Assembly (NCBI GenBank): GCA_945919165.1
Contig: CAMEIZ010000119.1
Location: forward strand, 1 to 5,378
Source of the DNA: an uncultured Traorella sp.
GTDB taxonomy: Bacteria; Bacillota_I; Bacilli_A; Erysipelotrichales; Erysipelotrichaceae
DNA: 5,378 bases
Direction: 5' to 3'
The position numbers and the translations under genes are program-made. The notes beneath the pieces were generated by a model that saw nothing but the letters and a program-made list of their open reading frames with translations, was not told where the DNA came from and did not search any database. Of this stretch, positions 1-5,378 are shown piece after piece (position 1 is the first letter of the stretch; each line of letters begins with the position of its first letter).

Positions 1-551
1 ATCTTACTTGTAGAAATCGGATCCAGTGCACTGGTAGGTTCATCCATCAAAAGCACGTCCGGATCAACTGCTAAAGCCCTGGCAATGCATAAACGCTGTT
101 GTTGTCCCCCTGACAGGGAAAGAGCACTTTTATGAAGTCGATCATGGACTTCATCCCAAAGAGCGGCACCTCTTAATGCTTTTTCAATAATCTGATCCAA
201 TTCTTTTTTATCTTTTATACCATGTGTTTTTGGACCAAATGCAATGTTTTCATAAATGCTCATTGGAAATGGATTGGGTTTTTGGAAAACCATTCCAACT
301 TTTTTTCGCAAAAGATTAACATCAATTTTTGAATTAATATTGATGCCATCCAAAACAATTTCTCCTTCAATATGACAACCTTCTACAAGATCATTCATGC
401 GATTCAGACATTTGAGAAATGTTGATTTACCGCAGCCGCTTGGCCCAATAAAAGCTGTAACCTGATTCTTTTCAATTTCCATATTGATATTTTTTAAAGC
501 CTGAAAATCACCGTACCAGAGATTTAGATTCTTTACACTTATCTTACTCAT
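1..551 (-). CDS. pstB: Phosphate ABC transporter ATP-binding protein PstB (3' end missing)
   Basis: This is the ATPase subunit of the PstSCAB phosphate importer, acting on the cytoplasmic face of the membrane. I translated 183 codons from the ATG at 551-549 to the window edge. They contain Walker A GPSGCGKST (residues 36-44), the Q-loop around Q90 in VGMVFQKPNPFP, the ABC signature LSGGQQQR (146-153) and Walker B VLLMDEP (166-172) followed by TSALDPIST. KPNPFPMSI and LCIARALA are typical of PstB rather than of ABC ATPases in general. The family is about 250 residues long, so roughly 65 residues including the switch histidine lie outside the window. The start overlaps the pstA stop as ATGA, and AGGAGAG (complement of 557-563) sits 5 nt upstream, which supports this start and translational coupling. 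The frame is intact throughout the visible part. Confidence 0.97.
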   Translation of the reverse strand, partial: MSKISVKNLNLWYGDFQALKNINMEIEKNQVTAFIGPSGCGKSTFLKCLNRMNDLVEGCHIEGEIVLDGININSKIDVNLLRKKVGMVFQKPNPFPMSIYENIAFGPKTHGIKDKKELDQIIEKALRGAALWDEVHDRLHKSALSLSGGQQQRLCIARALAVDPDVLLMDEPTSALDPISTSK

Positions 552-1390
552 ACTTTCTCTCCTATCTTTTTGGCAATTTTATTTGAGAGCATATTGATAC
601 CTATAACTAAAATTAATAAAATGACAGCTGTCGCATAAGCCTGATCCATATAAAGTCCTTCACATAATAACGCATACATATGAACAGCCAGACTTCTTCC
701 GCTTTTAGTAACATTCAAAGCAATATTAGGAAGCGTTCCAGCTGTATAGATCAAAGCAGCACTTTCTCCAACAATACGTCCAATGCTTAAAATCACCCCA
801 TTGAGTATACCGGGAAGAGCACTTGGTAAAACAATTTTAAAAATCGTTCTTACTTTTCCTGCACCTAATCCATAGCTCCCTTCACGATAAGAATCTGGAA
901 CAGCTTTTAAGGCTTCTTCCGTTGTTCTCATGATTAAAGGTAAAATCATGATAGAAAGGGTAATCACCCCTGAAATCAAAGAATAATTTAATTTCAGATA
1001 AAGGACAAAGAAAAGCATACCAAATAAACCATAAATAATAGAAGGAATACCGCTTAAGGTTTCTGTCGTAAGACGAACTGCCTCCACAAAACGACTTCCT
1101 TTTTTCGCATATTCAACCAGATAAATAGCACTTCCAATTCCTAAAGGCAAAGCAATGAGTAAAGAAAGAAACGTAAATAAGAGGGTATTGATCAATGCCG
1201 GAACCATTGAAACATTATCTGTGGTATATTTGAGTGAAAACTGATCTGGTGTCAGATTGGGAATTCCTTTGATCAGAATATACGCAATCATAATGATTAA
1301 AACACTCATTGTTATAAAAGCACTGATCTTGGTCAGAACATTCAATACAACAGATGTTTTATCTTTTCTGATTTTTGTAAGATCCTCCAT
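548..1390 (-). CDS. pstA: Phosphate ABC transporter permease PstA
   Basis: This is one of the two membrane subunits forming the phosphate channel with PstC. The 280 residues contain about six hydrophobic segments (roughly 15-42, 62-92, 113-131, 137-155, 192-217 and 250-270). A cytoplasmic EAA-type loop at about 170-190 (EGSYGLGAGKVRTIFKIVLP) contacts PstB. The SGIPSIIYGLFG stretch at 113-124 and GRIVGESAAL at 204-213 are characteristic of PstA/PstC permeases. Assignment to PstA rather than PstC rests on gene order (second permease, directly before pstB) and on the GESAALIYTAG ending of the conserved block. The length is normal. The ATG directly follows the pstC stop with no gap, and the stop overlaps the pstB start. 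Confidence 0.96.
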   Translation of the reverse strand: MEDLTKIRKDKTSVVLNVLTKISAFITMSVLIIMIAYILIKGIPNLTPDQFSLKYTTDNVSMVPALINTLLFTFLSLLIALPLGIGSAIYLVEYAKKGSRFVEAVRLTTETLSGIPSIIYGLFGMLFFVLYLKLNYSLISGVITLSIMILPLIMRTTEEALKAVPDSYREGSYGLGAGKVRTIFKIVLPSALPGILNGVILSIGRIVGESAALIYTAGTLPNIALNVTKSGRSLAVHMYALLCEGLYMDQAYATAVILLILVIGINMLSNKIAKKIGEKV

Positions 1391-2239
1391 TTATTTCAGC
1401 CTCCTTTTTAAAAAGGCAAATGCCAGATTAATTAACAGAATAAAAATAAATAAGATGGTTGCTGTCGCAATCAAAGCCATTCGATGTAAATCAGTCGCAT
1501 AACCCATTTCCAATACGATATTAGTTGTCAGTGTCCTGCCGCCTTCAAAAATATTAAGAGGCAAAAGGGACTGATTTCCAATTACATAACTGACTGCCAT
1601 CGTTTCTCCAATAGCTCTTCCCAAACCTAAAATCACACCGGCAATAATTCCTGATTTAGCTGCTGGCAGCAATGCAAAGAAAACACTGCGTTCATGGGTA
1701 GCTCCTAATGCCAACGCACCTTCATAATAGCTTTTATCTACCGCTTTTAAAGAAGATTCTGATACTGACACAATGGTTGGCAGAATCATAATCCCTAACA
1801 GAAAGCCGGCTGTGAAAATACTTTTTCCACTTCCGCCAAATAAATCTCGAAATAAAGGGACAATACACACTAAACCAAAAAAGCCATAAACAATGGAAGG
1901 AATACCCGCTAAAAGATCAATCACCGATTTCATCTTTGGATAGATTTTCTTTGGACAGAAAAACAACAGAAAAACGGCACAAAGAATTCCTGTAGGAACT
2001 CCAAAAATAAAAGCCAGAGCTGTAACTTCAATACTTCCTAAAATCATCGGAAGAATTCCAAACAAGTTATTCAATGGTTTCCACTGAGTTCCAAAAATAA
2101 AGTCAACTACACCAATTTTTCCTATTGTGTCAAAACCATTCACAAATAAAAATGCACAAATCAGAATGACAAATAAAATAGAAGTAGAGGCAGCGGCTGT
2201 AAACAGCCACTTTGCCCCTTTTTCTTTGAATCGATTCAT
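1391..2239 (-). CDS. pstC: Phosphate ABC transporter permease PstC
   Basis: This is the first permease subunit of the phosphate importer and pairs with PstA in the membrane. The 282 residues have a short positive N-terminus, a first membrane segment at about 11-34, further segments near 59-95, 109-131, 141-159 and 197-220, and a last one at 255-278 ending in KRRLK. The EAA-type coupling loop is at about 173-192 (EGALALGATHERSVFFALLP). It is followed by GRAIGETMAVSYVIGN (207-222), which is typical of PstC. LAGIPSIVYGFFG (110-122) is the conserved permease segment. The start is 1 nt after the pstS stop. Its upstream site is a weaker GGAAGTG, not the full AGGAGG seen before pstA, so PstC translation may depend on ribosomes finishing pstS. 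Confidence 0.96.
   Translation of the reverse strand: MNRFKEKGAKWLFTAAASTSILFVILICAFLFVNGFDTIGKIGVVDFIFGTQWKPLNNLFGILPMILGSIEVTALAFIFGVPTGILCAVFLLFFCPKKIYPKMKSVIDLLAGIPSIVYGFFGLVCIVPLFRDLFGGSGKSIFTAGFLLGIMILPTIVSVSESSLKAVDKSYYEGALALGATHERSVFFALLPAAKSGIIAGVILGLGRAIGETMAVSYVIGNQSLLPLNIFEGGRTLTTNIVLEMGYATDLHRMALIATATILFIFILLINLAFAFLKRRLK
1400..1405 (-). promoter_or_regulatory. Ribosome binding site of pstA
   Basis: A perfect AGGAGG lies inside the last codons of pstC, 9 nt before the pstA ATG at 1390-1388. It fixes the pstA start even though the two genes abut as TAA-ATG with no intergenic base. Confidence 0.85.
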
Positions 2240-2240
2240 A

Positions 2241-3089
2241 TTATTTCACTTCCGAGAAAGAAGTAATTGCACCAGTGAAAATATCATAAACCTGTTGAGA
2301 AGTTAATCCATCTAAGTCATTTTCCAGATTGACGATAACAGCAATACCATCCTTAGCGATTGTTGTCGAAACAACACCCTTTGCAGTTTCACTGTCTTTT
2401 AATTCACGGCTTGCCATACCGATATCACACAGACCATCAATGGTATTTGTCACTCCGGTAGTAGAATCAAACTGCTGAACTTCAATGGTAACTCCGCTAT
2501 TAAGCGCCATATAAGCTTCCTGCAGTTTCTGCATGAGTGGTGTAACCGAGCTGGAACCACTTACTATCACTTTACCATTTAAACCGCTTGGTGTGTAATT
2601 TCCTTGATTTCCTTCAGAAACATATCCATTCTCTTCAACAACAGCTTGTCCCTGAGCACTCATAATAAACTTTATAAAATCGGCAGCAACTTCACTTAAG
2701 CCTTCTTTTGTCACAATATTAAATGGACGAGAAACTTTATAAGTTCCATTTTTCACATTTTCAACTGTTGCAACATTGCCATCAATCTTTAATGCTTTTA
2801 CTTGATCATTTAAAGCTCCTAAAGAAATATATCCAATAGCATTCACATCATTTTCTACGGTAGTGATCATTACTGATGTAGAGTTTGTTTCTTCTGCTTT
2901 TTCAATAGTCAGATCGACCTTTTCACCCGCATCATTTTTTTGTTCAATTCCAAATAATTCAATGAAAGCTCCTCTTGTTCCGCTTCCAGCTTCACGTGTC
3001 AATACATGAATCGAATCATCTTGTTTTCCACAAGCAGCCATCATCAGCATCAAACTAACTGCTGTAAGACCTTTAATAAGTTTTTTCAT
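2241..3089 (-). CDS. pstS: Phosphate-binding lipoprotein PstS, circularly permuted order
   Basis: This extracytoplasmic phosphate-binding subunit delivers phosphate to PstCA. Residues 1-20 form a lipoprotein signal: a KK start, a hydrophobic core, then LMMAAC with Cys20 as the lipidated residue (Met at -3 is less common than Leu). The mature part has phosphate-site motifs TREAGSGTRGAF (31-42), AIGYISLG (84-91) and SRPFNIVT (120-127). A linker at about 158-172 follows, then VSGSSSVTPLMQKL (176-189), DIGMASREL (222-230), AKDGIAVIVN (245-254) and IFTGAITSFSEV (270-281). In E. coli PstS the GA/SGSTSV-type motif is near the N-terminus and the GSGT motif comes later. Here the two halves are swapped, although all the expected motifs are present and the length (282) is normal. 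The start has AAGGAG 10 nt upstream. It is first in pstSCAB, behind a probable PhoP-controlled promoter. Confidence 0.95.
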   Translation of the reverse strand: MKKLIKGLTAVSLMLMMAACGKQDDSIHVLTREAGSGTRGAFIELFGIEQKNDAGEKVDLTIEKAEETNSTSVMITTVENDVNAIGYISLGALNDQVKALKIDGNVATVENVKNGTYKVSRPFNIVTKEGLSEVAADFIKFIMSAQGQAVVEENGYVSEGNQGNYTPSGLNGKVIVSGSSSVTPLMQKLQEAYMALNSGVTIEVQQFDSTTGVTNTIDGLCDIGMASRELKDSETAKGVVSTTIAKDGIAVIVNLENDLDGLTSQQVYDIFTGAITSFSEVK

Positions 3090-3121
3090 AGTTATATCTC
3101 TCCTTTTTTAACTACGCCCTT

Positions 3122-3150
3122 ATTATAAAGGTCAAGGGTAAAAGTGTAAG
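3122..3150 (-). promoter_or_regulatory. Probable promoter of the pstSCAB operon
   Basis: A perfect -10 hexamer TATAAT (complement of 3122-3127) sits 17 nt downstream of CTTACA (3145-3150), which matches the TTGACA consensus at four of six positions. Transcription would begin near 3115, giving a leader of about 26 nt before the pstS ATG. A good -10 with a poor -35 is usual for promoters that need an activator, and hexamer repeats overlap the -35 region. The promoter position is inferred from sequence only. Confidence 0.65.
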
Positions 3151-3175
3151 CAACTCCTTGTAAATCTCATGTAAA
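3137..3175 (-). promoter_or_regulatory. Probable PhoP-binding direct repeats (Pho box)
   Basis: On the minus strand four hexamers begin exactly 11 nt apart: TTTACA (3175-3170), TTTACA (3164-3159), TTGCTT (3153-3148) and TTTACC (3142-3137). In Bacillus, the response regulator PhoP binds TT(A/C/T)A(C/T)A-like repeats spaced by about 5 nt, usually four of them from about -20 to -60 at activated promoters. These lie at about -22 to -60 from the start inferred from TATAAT. Repeats 1 and 2 fit fully, repeat 4 fits at five positions, and repeat 3 is poor. Placement directly in front of pstS supports phosphate-starvation control. Confidence 0.65.
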
Positions 3176-3205
3176 AAGAAAAAGCAGAAATCATCTTCCT
3201 GCTTT
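3173..3205 (-). terminator. Intrinsic terminator after the cls-patatin-ECF S operon
   Basis: On the minus strand AAAGCAGGAA (3205-3196) pairs with TTTCTGCTTT (3190-3181). This gives a 10-bp stem with one G-U pair and a 5-nt GATGA loop, followed by the T-rich tail TTCTTTTT (3180-3173). The left arm starts within the TAA stop of the preceding gene. The stem is AU-rich at its base, so strength is uncertain, but the hairpin-plus-U-tract form and the position are right. The tail is worse on the plus strand, so it probably works in one direction. Confidence 0.75.
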
Positions 3206-3692
3206 ACATTTTATTCAGTTTTCGAATGGTTGGTTCCAAAAGATAAGCAATCATCATCCCCACTCCTGACTGAAGAATATTTTCCGGCATACCTAACAGT
3301 GCAGCCTCAAGAGAAGCTTTCACATACCATTTTGCCAGAAAATAGCCAAATACCATCCAGATACTGGCAATCAGATAAGTGATTAGTTTATATTTTGATC
3401 CATATCGCTGAAACATCCAGCTGACAAACAAACCTTCCAATCCTTTAATCAGTAAAGTTGGTAAAACATAATGCGCATAGCCTCCAGCCAGATCCGCCAT
3501 GGCACTTCCAACTCCTCCAACTAAAAATCCCCCTAAAGGATCAAGCACACTTGCGAAAAGCAAAATACAGCCATCCCCCAAGTTAAAATAACCATCCAGT
3601 GCATTGGGTATCTTTATCAGCATGGTTGCACAGAAGACAACTGCAATACCCATTGCACATATCACCATTTTCTTTAGTTTCTTATTTCTCAT
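3204..3692 (-). CDS. Putative ECF transporter S component (substrate unknown)
   Basis: This 162-residue membrane protein has a short KK-rich N-terminus and about five or six hydrophobic segments (roughly 8-26, 39-64, 74-93, 103-121 and 138-153). The segment NLGDGCILLFASVLDPLGG (37-55), then VGGVGSAMADLAGGYAHYV (58-76) and LIKGLEGLF (81-89), matches what I know of the ECF S-component family formerly called DUF1393 (ECF-type riboflavin transporter S-like). Such proteins bind a vitamin or precursor and dock onto a shared EcfA-EcfA'-EcfT module. No EcfA or EcfT gene is visible, so it would use a module encoded elsewhere. The start abuts the patatin stop (TAA-ATG), and GGAG lies 6 nt upstream inside that gene, so the two are co-translated. 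There is no room for its own riboswitch, and nothing here indicates the substrate. Confidence 0.8.
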   Translation of the reverse strand: MRNKKLKKMVICAMGIAVVFCATMLIKIPNALDGYFNLGDGCILLFASVLDPLGGFLVGGVGSAMADLAGGYAHYVLPTLLIKGLEGLFVSWMFQRYGSKYKLITYLIASIWMVFGYFLAKWYVKASLEAALLGMPENILQSGVGMMIAYLLEPTIRKLNKM

Positions 3693-4544
3693 TTAATTCT
3701 CCATAAAGGCTTTGATTTCATCGATCATATTTAAAGTATCAGAAACTCCCAGTTCATACCATTTTGATATTTTTTCGTGATCAGTTGTATAACGGGTAAT
3801 TCCCATATCACAGCTAGGACGAAGTATCAAAGCTTTTCCTTCCTTTTCTAAATCTTTTACCATCTGCCATTGCTTTTGATAATTGATATGACGTTTTTTC
3901 AAATCTTCAACAACATATTTTTCTTTACGATAAATCATATTCGCAAGTGTCAGCTGCCAGTTTGGAGCCGGCTTACGAACATAGTTAGCCTCTTTTGTGG
4001 AGATGAAGATCACTTTATCACATCCCTGTTTCACTGCCTGTTCAATTGGAATCATATCAATCAGACCGCCATCCATATATCGTCGACCCTGAATCACAAC
4101 AGGGTGGGTCAACATTAAAAGTGAACAGGCTGCTTTCACAACAGCACCATCTTCTGTATACTGACTTTTATTAAAATATTCAATCGCACCATTTTCAATA
4201 TTGTAAAGACCCATTTCCAGCTCAGTTGGACTGTTTTTAAATGCTGAAAAATCAAGCTTTGCCTTTTCTTCCACATAATCATATGTTGACTGAATACCAA
4301 AAACAGCTTTTTCATGAAGCATCGGATAAAATCCTACTGCTTCTTTACGATTTGTTGCTTCAATACCTGTGATACGTAGACGATCCTTCTGTTTTGAAAC
4401 AAATCCCGTCAGAATAAAAGCACCCGCACTAATACCTGCTGTATAAGGAAATTCAATTCCCTGATCTAAAAAGCATTCCAATACACCGGCCGTATAGGCT
4501 GCTTTCGTTCCTCCGCCCTCACAAATCAAACCAATCTTACTCAT
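3693..4544 (-). CDS. Patatin-like phospholipase family protein
   Basis: This is a predicted serine acyl hydrolase using a Ser-Asp dyad, of the bacterial patatin (RssA/YjjU/YlbK-like) type. The 283 residues begin with the oxyanion-hole loop CEGGGTKAAY (8-17). The nucleophile elbow GISAG follows with Ser39 (37-41), then the MDGG box with Asp158 (157-160), which supplies the second catalytic residue. The C-terminal part has ILRPSCDMGITRYTTD (240-255), then KISKWYELG (258-266), a tail I associate with YjjU-like members. No signal peptide or membrane segment is visible, so it probably acts in the cytoplasm on the inner membrane face. The actual lipid substrate cannot be read from sequence. It starts 9 nt after the cardiolipin synthase stop and abuts the next gene, so all three share a transcript. 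A role in phospholipid turnover beside cls is inference. Confidence 0.92.
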   Translation of the reverse strand: MSKIGLICEGGGTKAAYTAGVLECFLDQGIEFPYTAGISAGAFILTGFVSKQKDRLRITGIEATNRKEAVGFYPMLHEKAVFGIQSTYDYVEEKAKLDFSAFKNSPTELEMGLYNIENGAIEYFNKSQYTEDGAVVKAACSLLMLTHPVVIQGRRYMDGGLIDMIPIEQAVKQGCDKVIFISTKEANYVRKPAPNWQLTLANMIYRKEKYVVEDLKKRHINYQKQWQMVKDLEKEGKALILRPSCDMGITRYTTDHEKISKWYELGVSDTLNMIDEIKAFMEN

Positions 4545-4549
4545 AACTT

Positions 4550-4555
4550 CCTCCT
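4550..4555 (-). promoter_or_regulatory. Ribosome binding site of the patatin gene, overlapping the cls stop
   Basis: A perfect AGGAGG starts within the TAG stop (4556-4554) of the cardiolipin synthase gene and lies 5 nt before the patatin ATG at 4544-4542. The shared bases imply that ribosomes ending cls can restart on the next gene. Confidence 0.85.
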
Positions 4556-5378
4556 ATAATAATGGTGAAAACAAATTTAGAATGGAACGCATCAAACGCA
4601 CCAAAGCATTTGTTTTCATATACTCTTCATAAGTGATTTCCCTGCATTCATCTAAAGTTTTTAAGAAATCATCCCGACATTTCTGAATAGCACTGCAGCG
4701 ATACATCCAGATACCACATTCAAAATGAAGAAAATAACTTCGATAATCAAAATTTATACTGCCGATGACGCCAAATTCATCATCACTTACAATTGTTTTC
4801 GCATGAACAAATCCAGGTGTATACTCATAAATCTTTACACCGCTTTCCAAAAGCCGTAAATAATTGGACTTTGTTACTTGATTCACCATTTTTTTATCAG
4901 GAATACCCGGTACCATAATACGAACATCCACACCATTTTTGGCAGCTAAAACAAGTCCATCTTGCATCACATTATCCAAAATCAGATAAGGTGTCTGAAT
5001 ATAAATATACTTTTTGGCACTATGTACAATATTCAAATGTGAATTCTGTCCGACACTTTCATCATCTGTTGGCGAATCACTGAAAGGAACGACATATCCA
5101 TCATTCTCATCCGCAAATTTCTCCATGAAATCCAAATAATTGCTTTTCTCTGATTCACCATAATCCCAAAACTGAAGAAACATAAAAGTTAATGAACTAA
5201 CAGCTTCTCCTTGAATCATTATCCCCTGATCTCTCCAATGCCCATAAACTTCTTTGGCATTCATATATTCATCAGCCAGATTAATGCCCCCGGTAAATCC
5301 AACTTTGTTATCTATGACTGTGATCTTGCGATGATCGCGATTGTTCATCTGCATGGCCAATTTAGCCCGTATGGGATT
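4554..5378 (-). CDS. cls: Cardiolipin synthase, C-terminal part (5' end missing)
   Basis: This membrane-bound phospholipase D superfamily enzyme typically condenses two phosphatidylglycerols into cardiolipin and glycerol. The frame stays open to the window edge: the residues before position 5360 (NPIRAK) continue naturally into LAMQMNNRDHRK. The visible 274 residues are therefore the end of a protein usually about 480-510 long, with the N-terminal membrane segments outside. Both HKD catalytic motifs are present: HRKITVID (codons at 5333-5310), followed by GFTGGINLADEY, and HAKTIVSD (4805-4782), followed by GVIGSINFDYRS. The C-terminus NLFSPLL is typical of Gram-positive Cls. Both motifs are intact, so it should be active. 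A TTG at 5360 could be mistaken for a start, but it lies inside conserved sequence and has no suitable ribosome binding site. It leads the visible part of the cls-patatin-ECF S operon. Confidence 0.94.
   Translation of the reverse strand, partial: NPIRAKLAMQMNNRDHRKITVIDNKVGFTGGINLADEYMNAKEVYGHWRDQGIMIQGEAVSSLTFMFLQFWDYGESEKSNYLDFMEKFADENDGYVVPFSDSPTDDESVGQNSHLNIVHSAKKYIYIQTPYLILDNVMQDGLVLAAKNGVDVRIMVPGIPDKKMVNQVTKSNYLRLLESGVKIYEYTPGFVHAKTIVSDDEFGVIGSINFDYRSYFLHFECGIWMYRCSAIQKCRDDFLKTLDECREITYEEYMKTNALVRLMRSILNLFSPLL

Noticed and set aside
1403..1416. Perfect 14-bp palindrome CCTTTTTAAAAAGG
   Set aside because: It has no loop and no U-tract beyond the palindrome itself, and it is explained by the Phe-Leu-Lys-Arg codons at the end of pstC plus the pstA ribosome binding site.
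1257..1502. Plus-strand reading frame of 81 codons
   Set aside because: It lies antisense across the pstA/pstC junction, has no family resemblance or ribosome binding site of note, and is explained by the coding pattern of two certain genes.
2241..3089. PstS as a broken or truncated gene
   Set aside because: The swapped order of halves could suggest damage, but the signal peptide, all ligand motifs, the normal length, the ribosome binding site and the operon position are intact.
3122..3135. TTGACC next to TATAAT as a -35/-10 pair
   Set aside because: The two elements are only 2 nt apart, far from the 16-18 nt spacing needed. The TTGACC may only be part of the TT-rich repeat region.
3870..4118. 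Plus-strand reading frame of 82 codons
   Set aside because: It lies wholly antisense within the patatin-like gene and has no recognisable motif, so it is a shadow frame.
5358..5360. TTG as a start codon for the cardiolipin synthase
   Set aside because: The frame continues upstream to the window edge with family-like sequence, there is no ribosome binding site at the proper distance, and starting here would remove the N-terminal half of the enzyme.

Overview
The window comes from a low-GC Gram-positive bacterium (Bacillota). The base composition is AT-rich, ribosome binding sites are strong AGGAGG types, genes are packed tightly, and the phosphate-binding protein is a lipoprotein. The layout of that protein resembles streptococcal PstS as I remember it. 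An Erysipelotrichia- or Lactobacillales-like host would fit, but the genus cannot be fixed from this sequence. Every gene reads on the minus strand, so transcription runs from high to low coordinates.

Region A (5378 down to 3204) is the end of a three-gene operon. It contains the C-terminal half of a cardiolipin synthase, cut by the window edge, then a cytosolic patatin-like phospholipase, then a small membrane protein that looks like an ECF transporter S component. The spacings are 9 nt and 0 nt. The operon closes with an intrinsic terminator whose stem begins inside the last stop codon.

Region B (3203 to 3090) is a 114-nt regulatory gap. It carries the terminator stem and U-tract, then a run of TTTACA-like hexamers at an 11-nt period that looks like a PhoP-binding array, then a TATAAT -10 element and a short leader into pstS.

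Region C (3089 down to 1) is the high-affinity phosphate transport operon pstS-pstC-pstA-pstB. The gaps are 1 nt, 0 nt and a 4-nt ATGA overlap. PstS captures phosphate outside the membrane, PstC and PstA form the channel, and PstB hydrolyses ATP. pstB runs off the low-coordinate edge.

The most notable point is that PstS is circularly permuted relative to the classical family order: the half with the AGSGTRG motif comes first and the half with the GSSSVTP motif comes last. The second is the compact terminator/Pho-box/promoter element in front of it. I see no mobile element, CRISPR array, RNA gene or undescribed multi-gene system.
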